Source: Cohnella phaseoli (GTDB lineage Bacteria > Bacillota > Bacilli > Paenibacillales > Paenibacillaceae). Taken from it: a stretch of 64,000 nucleotides of DNA. The DNA is taken from positions 1-64,000 of the forward strand of contig NZ_QRDZ01000028.1 of assembly GCF_003386235.1 (NCBI RefSeq), read 5' to 3'. This document shows, one piece after another, positions 34,359 through 42,254 of the stretch. The stretch's first letter is position 1, and each line of letters starts with the position of its first letter. The notes beneath the pieces are model-generated. The model did not search any database. It was given only the letters and a program-made list of their open reading frames with translations, and was not told the origin of the DNA. A program made the translations under genes and the position numbers.

Positions 34359-34518
34359 GGGCGTGTCTGCATACTCCGAGGACAGCAGATATTGCCGAAT
34401 TTTCGTTCCATGCAAGGAACTTTTGTGAAGGCGTACCGGGGGTACGTCAAGCAAAAGTGACGAAGCAGGGGGCGAAAAGGCGGTGAAAGATGCCCCTGAG
34501 CGGGTTTGTAGACACGCC
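34359..34518 (+). repeat. Hairpin repeat family, copy C (longest form)
   Basis: About 160 bp, bounded by GGCGTGTCTGCATACTCCG and CGGGTTTGTAGACACGCC, which form a 17-position stem with one T-T mismatch. Compared with copy B it has about 29 extra bases including the small hairpin GCGTACCGGGGGTACG. It ends 18 bp before the helD start and abuts its ribosome site. Stem positions 8 and 10 are C-G and G-U. Confidence 0.85.
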
Positions 34519-34536
34519 TTGGGAGGATTGGCACTT

Positions 34537-36630
34537 ATGGATACGCAAAGCCCGGTTTATCGGGAGGAACAACAACGGCTGCAGGATACCTTCCGGGAAA
34601 TCGACCGACAGAGAGCCGGAATAGGCCCGGTCTACCGGGGACAGGATTTCACCGAGCAGCTGCTGGAAGAGAAGCGTGAGGAATATCGGCGCAGGCTCGA
34701 TCTGCTCGGCAAGGAGCCTTACTTCGGCAGGCTGGATTTCAAGGAGAACGGCAAACCCATGCCGCTGCCACTGTATATCGGCAAGAGAGGGATGGATCTT
34801 CAAGAGACGGGAGAGCCGTACGTCATCGATTGGAGAGCGCCCGTCGCCAGCCTTTTCTACTCCTTTACCGGAGGCGAAGCGCCGGTCACCTATGACGCGC
34901 CGGACGGCACAATCCACGGAGAAATCTATCGCAAGCGCAACTTGTCGATCCGCGATCAGAAGCTGGGCCGCATCGTCGACAGCTACGAGCGGGGAGGCGA
35001 CAACATCGGTTTGAACGACGAGTTCCTCCTCTACAAGCTCGGGGACAAGAAGGATAACAAGCTGCGGGACATCGTGTCCACGATTCAGGCCGAGCAGGAC
35101 AGCATCATTCGCGCCCCGCGCCATAAAGCGCTGATCATCCAGGGGGCCGCCGGTTCGGGAAAAACGACGGTCGCGCTGCACCGGCTCGCTTTTCTGCTCT
35201 ACCAGTATCAGCAGCAGATCCGCGCGGAAAGAATGGTGATTTTCGCTCCGAATACGATGTTCCTCGACTACATTTCCGGCGTGCTCCCTGAGCTTGGCGT
35301 CGGCAACGTCAAGCAGACGACATTCGCAGAATGGGCGCTGGAGCGGCTGAGCGGCAGCATCAAGCTGGTCAAAGACGCCACGGAGGGAGAGCTGTGGTTC
35401 TCACTCGAAGGCAAACGGCCGACGATCAACGACGAGACGCCGGGAAGATATAAAGGCTCGCTCGCCTTCAAAGCGCTATTAGACGAAAAGCTGAAGGGAC
35501 TGGAAACGCATTTTCTCGATCCTCAGCCCTTTGAGCCATGGACGGGCCGCATTCTGCCCGCCGCTACAATTCGCGAATGGTTCGAGGTAGAATACCGTCA
35601 CTACGCGCTCGCCCCGCGTCTGGAAAGACTGAAAGCCAGAATCAATCGCTGGTTGGAGATGCAGCTTGGAGAGATCGGAGACCCGAAAATTCGCAAGGAA
35701 AAATCCAAAACCGGCAAACAACGGTTTCGGACCTACACGAACAAATTGCCCAAAGCGGACGCCTTGAGCTTCTACCAGCGCTTGTTCTCCTCGGACGACT
35801 CGGCGGACATTCCGAAAAGCATTGTCCAAAGCACGAAAACCTATCTAAAAAAGAGCGAGGTTCGGCATGAAGACCTTCCCGCTCTTGTGTGGATTCACTA
35901 TGTTTTGAACGGGGCGGAAAACCTTGTGTTCGACCACGTTGTCGTGGACGAAGCGCAGGACGTATCCCCGCTTCAAATCGCCCTGTTGAACCAATTCATG
36001 AACGAGCCTTCGTTCACCATTCTCGGAGATTTGGCTCAGGGCATTCATGCTTATCGCGGCGTACAGAGCTGGGAGGAGCTATCGGACGTATTCGCGGAGG
36101 AATACCGATCCTATCACGCCCTGCAGCAAAGCTATCGTTCAACGCTTGAAATCATCGAGTTCGCTAACCGCATTCTGCCGCATACCGGCACGGGACTGCC
36201 TCCCGCCGTCCCTGTATTCCGCAGCGGCGACCCGGTCGAGCTCGCTCACCTGTTTGACGAAGCAGATCGCCTTCCCCGTATCGAACGCTTCATCCAGGAT
36301 AATCGGGAGCGCGGCATGCAGACGATCGCGATCGTCTGCCGTACAGACGACGATTGCGCACGGCTGGCCGATGAGCTCCGCGGCGCCGGCGTCGAAGCGA
36401 ACCTGATCTCCGAGAATCAGACCCAGTATCGCGGCGGCATAACCGTCGTTCCTGTATATCTGGCCAAGGGCCTCGAGTTCGACGCCGTGCTTGTAGCCGA
36501 CGCGGACGACCGCCGTTACGCGGCCGCGCCGCAGGACGCCAAGCTGCTGTATGTCGCCTGCACGCGCGCGCTTCACCGTCTGACTCTGATGTATCAAGGG
36601 CGGCAGAGCCCCCTGTTCGCCGAATCCTAA
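34537..36630 (+). CDS. helD: HelD-like UvrD-family ATPase
   Basis: A 697-residue superfamily 1 helicase-type protein resembling HelD, which removes stalled RNA polymerase from DNA using ATP. An N-terminal coiled-coil arm (about 1-60) is followed by the Walker A motif GAAGSGKTT (203-211), Walker B DEAQDVSPLQ, QSYRST (motif IV), and KGLEFDAV and YVACTRALHRL near the end. B. subtilis HelD is somewhat longer. The ATG at 34537 follows GGGAGG; the frame extends 18 codons upstream only into the repeat element. It converges on the GH13 gene with six bases between stops and no visible terminator. Confidence 0.88.
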   Translation: MDTQSPVYREEQQRLQDTFREIDRQRAGIGPVYRGQDFTEQLLEEKREEYRRRLDLLGKEPYFGRLDFKENGKPMPLPLYIGKRGMDLQETGEPYVIDWRAPVASLFYSFTGGEAPVTYDAPDGTIHGEIYRKRNLSIRDQKLGRIVDSYERGGDNIGLNDEFLLYKLGDKKDNKLRDIVSTIQAEQDSIIRAPRHKALIIQGAAGSGKTTVALHRLAFLLYQYQQQIRAERMVIFAPNTMFLDYISGVLPELGVGNVKQTTFAEWALERLSGSIKLVKDATEGELWFSLEGKRPTINDETPGRYKGSLAFKALLDEKLKGLETHFLDPQPFEPWTGRILPAATIREWFEVEYRHYALAPRLERLKARINRWLEMQLGEIGDPKIRKEKSKTGKQRFRTYTNKLPKADALSFYQRLFSSDDSADIPKSIVQSTKTYLKKSEVRHEDLPALVWIHYVLNGAENLVFDHVVVDEAQDVSPLQIALLNQFMNEPSFTILGDLAQGIHAYRGVQSWEELSDVFAEEYRSYHALQQSYRSTLEIIEFANRILPHTGTGLPPAVPVFRSGDPVELAHLFDEADRLPRIERFIQDNRERGMQTIAIVCRTDDDCARLADELRGAGVEANLISENQTQYRGGITVVPVYLAKGLEFDAVLVADADDRRYAAAPQDAKLLYVACTRALHRLTLMYQGRQSPLFAES

Positions 36631-36636
36631 ACGATA

Positions 36637-38301
36637 CTAGACTAGCCGATACACTCTCGCTTCATAAGGAGCCATACGGAGATCGCGCAGGCTGCGGTCT
36701 CCCGAATCTCCGCTGATCAGCAGCAGTTCCGCCGAAGTATACGCAACGGAGTCCGGCAGGCTGCATTCGGCGGCTTCGCCCGAGAGGTTCGCCAGCACGA
36801 GCAGCCTGTCTTCGCCAAGCGTTCTGGTGTAGGCATAGATCTGCCGATGATCCGGCAGAACCAAATCGTACGCGCCGTAGACCGCCGTCGGATTGCTTTT
36901 GCGCAGGACGATCAGCTTCCGGTAATGATGATAGATCGAATTCGGCTCCTTCATCTCCTTCTCGACGTTGATCTCCTTATAGTTCGGATTCACCTTCAGC
37001 CAAGGCGTGCCCGTCGTGAAGCCCGCTTGTTCAGCGTCGCTCCACTGCATCGGCGTCCGGGAGTTGTCGCGGCCGCTTTTCCAGATGATCTTCATGATCT
37101 CTTCGTGGCTTTTGCCATTTTCTCGCTCGATGCGGTACATGTTCTTCATCGCTACGTCATCGTAGTCCTCAATAGAAGGAAACTGAACGTTCGTCATTCC
37201 GATTTCTTGGCCCTGGTAGATGAAAGGCGTTCCCTGCATGAGAAAATACATCGTCGCGAACGATTTGGCCGACTGCTCCCAATAGGCCCGGTCGTCCCCC
37301 CACGTCGATACCGATCTTGCCTGATCGTGATTTTCAAGGAATAGCGCGTTCCAGCCGACTCCCTCGAGTCCTTTCTGCCAGCGCGTGAGCGCCTTCTTGA
37401 GCGCCGGAACGTCCACGGAACCGTCCGCCGTCTTCTGCCACAGTCCCAAATGCTCGAACTGAAAAATCATATTAAAAGCGCCCTGCCGCTCTCCGACCCA
37501 CAACTCTACGTCGTCCGCCGATACCCCGTTTGCTTCCCCCACCGTCATAATATTGTATTTATCGAATGTCTCGCGCTTCAGTTCCTGCAGGAAAACATGA
37601 ATGCCTTCGCGGTTCATATGTCCGTCATACGAAGGCACGTAACGCAGCTTGTTCGGATTGGACATATCCGGGAAACCCGGAAGCTTCTTAATATGGGAGA
37701 TCGCGTCCACGCGGAAGCCGTCGATGCCCTTGTCCAGCCACCAATTGACCGTCGCGTACAGCTCGCGGCGCACTAGCGGGTTCTCCCAATTCAAATCCGG
37801 CTGCTTCGTGGAAAAGACATGCATGTAATACTGATCGGTAGCCGCATCGTATTCCCAGGCAGAGCCGCTAAAGATGCTCTCCCAGTTGTTCGGCTCCGCT
37901 CCGTCCTTTCCGTCGGACCAAATATAGTAGTCTCGTTTCGGGTTGTCGCGGCTTGATCGGGATTCGATAAACCAGGGATGCTCGTCGGAAGTATGGTTAA
38001 TGACCAGATCCAAGATCAACTTCATTCCCCGCGCATGAACCTCGTTCAGCAAACGGTCGAAATCCCCCATCGTGCCGAACTCGTCCATAATACCCTGATA
38101 ATCGGAGATGTCGTAACCGTTATCGTCGTTGGGAGATTTATAGATCGGACAAATCCAGAGCACATCGACACCCAGCTCCTTCAAGTAATCCAACTTCGAA
38201 ATTACGCCCGGCAAATCCCCGATTCCGTCTCCGTTGCCGTCCATAAAGCTGCGGGGGTAAATTTGATAAGCGACCGCTTCTTTCCACCATTTCCCGTTCA
38301 T
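36637..38301 (-). CDS. GH13 alpha-glucosidase (oligo-1,6-glucosidase/maltase type)
   Basis: A 554-residue cytoplasmic amylase-family enzyme that removes glucose from the ends of short alpha-glucans. The catalytic residues are Asp199 (GFRVDAISH), Glu256 (TVGEANGV) and Asp326 (LENHDQARS); QPDLNWENPLVR is the subfamily 31 hallmark. Ala follows Asp199, where alpha-1,6-preferring members usually have Val, so alpha-1,4 activity is likelier; this rests on remembered mutagenesis of relatives. AAAGGAG precedes the ATG at 38301. A sigma-A promoter with a LacI-type operator lies upstream. It is a single gene outside the five importer loci. Confidence 0.92.
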   Translation of the reverse strand: MNGKWWKEAVAYQIYPRSFMDGNGDGIGDLPGVISKLDYLKELGVDVLWICPIYKSPNDDNGYDISDYQGIMDEFGTMGDFDRLLNEVHARGMKLILDLVINHTSDEHPWFIESRSSRDNPKRDYYIWSDGKDGAEPNNWESIFSGSAWEYDAATDQYYMHVFSTKQPDLNWENPLVRRELYATVNWWLDKGIDGFRVDAISHIKKLPGFPDMSNPNKLRYVPSYDGHMNREGIHVFLQELKRETFDKYNIMTVGEANGVSADDVELWVGERQGAFNMIFQFEHLGLWQKTADGSVDVPALKKALTRWQKGLEGVGWNALFLENHDQARSVSTWGDDRAYWEQSAKSFATMYFLMQGTPFIYQGQEIGMTNVQFPSIEDYDDVAMKNMYRIERENGKSHEEIMKIIWKSGRDNSRTPMQWSDAEQAGFTTGTPWLKVNPNYKEINVEKEMKEPNSIYHHYRKLIVLRKSNPTAVYGAYDLVLPDHRQIYAYTRTLGEDRLLVLANLSGEAAECSLPDSVAYTSAELLLISGDSGDRSLRDLRMAPYEARVYRLV

Positions 38302-38325
38302 GCTGCCAGCTCCTTTATTCCCAAT

Positions 38326-38385
38326 GTGCAAACGATTGCACTAATGACTATGCCTCATTTTAAGTCGGCCCGAATCCCCTGTCAA
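38326..38385 (-). promoter_or_regulatory. Sigma-A promoter and LacI-type operator for the GH13 gene
   Basis: On the minus strand TTGACA (38380-38385), 17 bp and TAAAAT (38357-38362), followed by the palindrome GTGCAATCGTTTGCAC (38326-38341), which lies over the first transcribed bases. It resembles operators of MalR-type repressors and, more loosely, a cre site (12 of 14). Confidence 0.75.
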
Positions 38386-38501
38386 CTGTTACCTTCATTC
38401 CCTCCGGACTCTCCCTAGCTTGGCCGCAAATCTCAAGATATAATCCGCGGACAACCCACATATATATCTCGTAGATGCTTGTCAACGGGAGGGTTATCCG
38501 T

Positions 38502-40502
38502 ATGCCTAAGCGCCGTTCGCTGCGAATGCTGCTATTCGTCGCCGCCGCCGCCGTACTTGTTATGTCCGTCCGATTCGGGTTTGCCGACGCTTGGGTCGAT
38601 CAGTACGCCCTGCCTGCGTCATCCTTGTCCGAGCTTGCCGTCGTCCCGCCCGCGATCGACGCCAAATCAGAGCCGGGGCCAGGTCCCGGACCGGACGCTC
38701 CGCAGAAACCGCAGGCCGCCGTGCTCAGCAATCGCATAACGGAATATCATATTGCCGTCTCGCTCGATGAGAATAGCGGGACTCTGCAAGGAGAACAGAT
38801 TGTGACCTGGAAAAACCCGGGGCGCAAACTCGTCTCCGAAATGTACCTTCATCTATATCCCAACGCGTTCTCGCCCGGCAGCACGTTTTTGCGCGAATCG
38901 GGCGGCCAACTTAGAGGAGATAAAATGAAGGATGGCAGCTACGGCGGGATGGAGCTCACCGCTCTAACCACGGAAGAAGGAGAAACGCTGCTTCCCAGAG
39001 TCCATTATGCGCAGCCCGACGACGGCAATCGAACCGACCGCACCTTGGCGACCTTCAGACTGCCCGAGCCGGTCAAGCCCGGCGAGTCCGTCACCTTGCG
39101 CATGAAGTTCACGGTGCAGCTGCCCGACGTGTTCGCGCGCATGGGCAAAACCGGAAACTTCGTTATGGCGGGACAATGGTTTCCCAAAATCCCCGTCTAC
39201 GAAACGGCAGGTACACGAGGGCGCTCCTCGGAAGGCTGGAATCTGCACCAGTATCACGGAGACTCCGAGTTTTATGCGGACTTCGGCATCTACAGCGTAC
39301 GCATCAACGTTCCGGATGGCTACAAGGTGGCGGCTACCGGCTTCCTTACGAAGACTCCGGCGGTAACCGGCGGACGCAAAAGCTTCCAGTTCTACGCCGA
39401 CGACGTGCACGATTTCGCTTGGTCGGCTTCTCCGGACTTCGTCTACGTGGAGGATTCGTTCTCCTCGCCCGGCATTCCCGGAGTGCGGATCAAGCTTTAT
39501 CTAGACCCTCTTCATCAGCATTTGAAGGATCGTTACATGCATGCCGCCAAGTCTGCGTTGGCCAAGCTGGGTCAATGGTACGGAGAATATCCCTACTCCA
39601 CGCTCTCCGTTGTCATTCCTCCGGCAAGCGGCAACGGCGCCGGCGGGATGGAATATCCCACTCTCGTTACCGGAGCGGCCGCACAAGACGACAATCCCGG
39701 CTACGAGTTGGAGCGAACGCTGGTCCATGAGATTGCGCATCAGTACTGGTACGGGCTTGTGGCCTCCAACGAATTCGAGGAGGCTTGGCTGGACGAAGGC
39801 TTTACGTCCTATACCGAGGATAAGCTGATGTCCAGCATTTACGGAGTGCTGCCCAACCTTCCGGTCGAAGCCAGCTATATGACTCATCCCGAGCCGCTGA
39901 ACCTCTCTTCCTGGAAGTTCAGTTCCTCCGACAGATACGCCGAGAACGTCTACATGAGAGGCAAGCTCGTACTCTCCGCGCTGGAGCGTCAAGTGGGAGA
40001 CAAAACGATGAGCAAGATTATGCGCACCTACTTCCAGAAGCACAAGTTCAAGCATCCGTCGTTTCAGGACTTCCAGAAAGTCGTAGAGACGGTTACGAAA
40101 GAAAAGTGGGACGATTTCTTCAGGGCGTATGTGCAAAAAGGAGAAATGGCGGATTTCTCGGTGGAAGCGATCCAGACAAGACGGACGGACAACGGCTACG
40201 AAAGCATCGTCCTGCTCCGGCGCAGCGGAGGCAGCCCCGAGCCCGTGTCGGTATGGTTGCAATTCCAGGACGGCCATTCGATGCGCAAAATATGGGACGG
40301 CGTTCAGACCCATGTGCAGCTTAAGCTGGAATCGGCCTCCCCGCTGCTCTATGCGGCGATCGATCCCGGCAATCATATCGTGCTCGACAATCGCAAAATC
40401 AACAATTATCTCAAAGCCGAGGTTCCGCCGCAGCAGCGTACCCGATATACAGCCGGCATCGCCCAAATCATAGAAGGCTTGTTCGGAGCTTTGGCTTGGT
40501 AG
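38502..40502 (+). CDS. M1-family zinc metallopeptidase, membrane-anchored
   Basis: A 666-residue protein with an N-terminal signal-anchor helix (about 7-26), a Pro/Gly-rich linker, and a gluzincin domain. The zinc site is HEIAH (409-413) with Glu432 in WLDEGFTSY, 18 residues further, as in aminopeptidase N relatives; the exopeptidase GxMEN motif appears as GGMEYP, so substrate preference is uncertain. The beta-sandwich domain before it is typical of M1 enzymes. GGGAGGG eight bases before the ATG at 38502 gives the start; the frame runs nine codons further. It is followed 16 bp later by a membrane protein gene, probably cotranscribed. Likely acts on peptides at the cell surface. Confidence 0.85.
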   Translation: MPKRRSLRMLLFVAAAAVLVMSVRFGFADAWVDQYALPASSLSELAVVPPAIDAKSEPGPGPGPDAPQKPQAAVLSNRITEYHIAVSLDENSGTLQGEQIVTWKNPGRKLVSEMYLHLYPNAFSPGSTFLRESGGQLRGDKMKDGSYGGMELTALTTEEGETLLPRVHYAQPDDGNRTDRTLATFRLPEPVKPGESVTLRMKFTVQLPDVFARMGKTGNFVMAGQWFPKIPVYETAGTRGRSSEGWNLHQYHGDSEFYADFGIYSVRINVPDGYKVAATGFLTKTPAVTGGRKSFQFYADDVHDFAWSASPDFVYVEDSFSSPGIPGVRIKLYLDPLHQHLKDRYMHAAKSALAKLGQWYGEYPYSTLSVVIPPASGNGAGGMEYPTLVTGAAAQDDNPGYELERTLVHEIAHQYWYGLVASNEFEEAWLDEGFTSYTEDKLMSSIYGVLPNLPVEASYMTHPEPLNLSSWKFSSSDRYAENVYMRGKLVLSALERQVGDKTMSKIMRTYFQKHKFKHPSFQDFQKVVETVTKEKWDDFFRAYVQKGEMADFSVEAIQTRRTDNGYESIVLLRRSGGSPEPVSVWLQFQDGHSMRKIWDGVQTHVQLKLESASPLLYAAIDPGNHIVLDNRKINNYLKAEVPPQQRTRYTAGIAQIIEGLFGALAW

Positions 40503-40518
40503 GGGGGAAAGGAAGAAA

Positions 40519-41334
40519 ATGCGCAAACGACTAAAAATGGGATGGGACATGACCGTCCGGCATAAATATGTATTGGTTCTCCTGTTCCTGTACCGCTTGC
40601 TCTGGGGATTTTTCCTGTATCGGTTCGTCGATTCAATCGTAACGCCCGTAATCGCGCGTTATCCGGACGAACATCCGAACTCCGACGCCGCACACCTGTT
40701 TCTGATCGAAGCCCAGTTCCGCCTGCTGAAGACCGACCTCATCGACGATACGCTATGGCTGCTTGGCGGGCTGCTTCTCCTGAGAATGGTGTTGACCCCC
40801 CTGATCAATGCCGGTCTGTTCTACTCCTTCCGTCACTCCGCCGAGGAGGAAGGAACGCGGGTACTATCGGGAGTTCGCAGAGCATGGAAGCCGGTAACCC
40901 TGCTCTATTGGATGGAAAGCGCGCTTGTGGCTCTTCCTGCCGCATGGCTGCTGCCGATGGCCAAAAGCCGGTTTTTTGCAGAGCCCTCCTTGACGGATTG
41001 GCTGCTGGAACTGCTCCCTTACGCGGCCTGCTGGCTGCTATACGGCTTAGTCGTTCACCTGTTCTGTCTGTTCATGCAGTTCGGAGCGGCTGCGCAAGAA
41101 GGAGCGTTAAGCAGTCTGGGGCTGGCGCTGCGCCGAGCCTTCCCTCTGCTCGGCATCACGTTAATCATGGTCGGAATCGGTCTGGCCGTGTCCGCCGCAG
41201 CTTGGGCGGTCTCCTTGCTCTGGTCCGGTTTTCTGGCCGTGGCGCTGCATCAAGCTTTTCATTTCGTGCGCTCCTTGCTCAAGCTGTGGACTGCCGCCTC
41301 CCAGCATCAGGTATGGGGCGACGCGAAATCGTAA
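40519..41334 (+). CDS. Multi-pass membrane protein of unknown function
   Basis: A 271-residue hydrophobic protein with roughly four to six membrane helices (for example residues 17-36, 76-96, 125-142, 163-185 and 207-237). I recognise no family. It is 16 bp downstream of the M1 peptidase with its own AGGAAG site and so probably belongs to the same transcript; a role tied to that peptidase is only a guess. Confidence 0.75.
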   Translation: MRKRLKMGWDMTVRHKYVLVLLFLYRLLWGFFLYRFVDSIVTPVIARYPDEHPNSDAAHLFLIEAQFRLLKTDLIDDTLWLLGGLLLLRMVLTPLINAGLFYSFRHSAEEEGTRVLSGVRRAWKPVTLLYWMESALVALPAAWLLPMAKSRFFAEPSLTDWLLELLPYAACWLLYGLVVHLFCLFMQFGAAAQEGALSSLGLALRRAFPLLGITLIMVGIGLAVSAAAWAVSLLWSGFLAVALHQAFHFVRSLLKLWTAASQHQVWGDAKS

Positions 41335-41378
41335 GCTTATCAGGTCCCGACAATCGACAATATTCCTCCCGGGACATT

Positions 41379-41413
41379 CCCCCGGTTGCGCCGCATTATG
41401 GCCGCGACCGGGG
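41379..41413 (+). terminator. Terminator after the M1 peptidase/membrane gene pair
   Basis: CCCCGGTTGCG pairs with CGCGACCGGGG across a short loop, followed by TTT. The rest of 41335-41556 holds no gene; a short frame at 41470 with a good ribosome site codes only 18 residues and I do not support it. Confidence 0.5.
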
Positions 41414-41556
41414 TTTGGCGTTATTATCGGCGAGATAAATCTGGGACGAAAGGAGGATATCCGCACGCGATGTCCGTCCCTAGATTAAGGAATTCTAATA
41501 TAAAAGTTGCAGGAAATTCGTCAGGATAACCGAATATATAAAGCTGAAGAAATCTT

Positions 41557-41679
41557 AAAATGCCGAGTTCCCGTGAAACGGGGAACGGGGGAACCATCTT
41601 TTCGGGTGAGTTGGCTTTGCTTCAAAGGAGCCATAGGGGACCTTCTACCGAACCCTTAAGCTAACCTCGTAGGCATTGG
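41557..41679 (+). promoter_or_regulatory. ydaO-type c-di-AMP riboswitch
   Basis: The outer stem AATGCC/GGCATT encloses the conserved ydaO pieces in the right order: GGGGGAACCA, TCGGGTGAGT, a variable hairpin, CCGAACCC, and the strongly conserved AAGCTAACCTCGTAGGC. The RNA ends 15 bases before the start of a cell-wall hydrolase, the classical target of this riboswitch. In the family, c-di-AMP binding turns expression off. Confidence 0.9.
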
Positions 41680-41694
41680 AAGGAGTCGCCGGTT

Positions 41695-42189
41695 TTGCGT
41701 AAAGTGTCAGTTTTCTTGTTTGGTCTTGCACTGCTCTTGGCTTTTCAGGTCGGCAGCGTATTCGCGAGCTCCAAGCTCGACAATGCGATCGAGCCGCTGA
41801 TCGGAACCGATTACAAGTACGGAGGAACGACCCCGAAGGGCTTCGATTGCTCCGGCTTCACCGGGTACGTCTTCGATCAACTCGGCATCGACCTGCCTCG
41901 CACTTCGCGGGATCTGTACGGCTGGGAGAAGAGCTCGAAGATTTCCGACGATGAATTGCGCGCAGGGGACCTCGTATTCTTCAATACGAGCGGTAGCGGC
42001 GTCTCTCACGTCGGAATCTACATCGGCAAGAACAAGTTTGCTCACGCCGCTTCCAAGGGCGTAACGATTACCTCTCTCGACGATAAGTACTACGCGAAAC
42101 GTTATCTGGGCGCTCGCCGCTTCCTCAGCGACGATACCTATGAGAAGATCGCAACGGAAATCGAAGCCGAGGCAGTCGCAAAACAGTAA
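41695..42189 (+). CDS. Secreted NlpC/P60 peptidoglycan endopeptidase
   Basis: A 164-residue cell-wall hydrolase. The signal peptide ends near VFASS (about residue 25). The NlpC/P60 domain has catalytic Cys52 (FDCSGF), His105 (SHVGIYIG) and His117 (FAHAAS), and cuts stem-peptide bonds in peptidoglycan. It uses a TTG start with GGAAGGAG upstream. There is no SH3b or LysM binding domain, so it is a minimal enzyme. Expression is controlled by the c-di-AMP riboswitch directly upstream, linking wall turnover to osmotic and wall-stress signalling. It ends at a strong two-way terminator. Confidence 0.92.
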   Translation: MRKVSVFLFGLALLLAFQVGSVFASSKLDNAIEPLIGTDYKYGGTTPKGFDCSGFTGYVFDQLGIDLPRTSRDLYGWEKSSKISDDELRAGDLVFFNTSGSGVSHVGIYIGKNKFAHAASKGVTITSLDDKYYAKRYLGARRFLSDDTYEKIATEIEAEAVAKQ

Positions 42190-42203
42190 TCCTGAACACG
42201 AGC

Positions 42204-42248
42204 ATAAAAGAAGTACCGCCATCCTCTGGGTGGCGGTACTTCTTTTAT
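42204..42248. terminator. Two-way terminator between convergent genes
   Basis: ATAAAAGAAGTACCGCCA pairs perfectly with TGGCGGTACTTCTTTTAT around a nine-base loop. It ends the NlpC/P60 gene on the plus strand and the beta-helix gene of locus 4 on the minus strand. Confidence 0.92.
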
Positions 42249-42254
42249 CTTTCG

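Noticed and set aside
41470..41526. 18-codon frame with a good AAAGGAGG site before the riboswitch
   Set aside because: Too short, no family, and followed by the riboswitch promoter region; kept out for lack of support.
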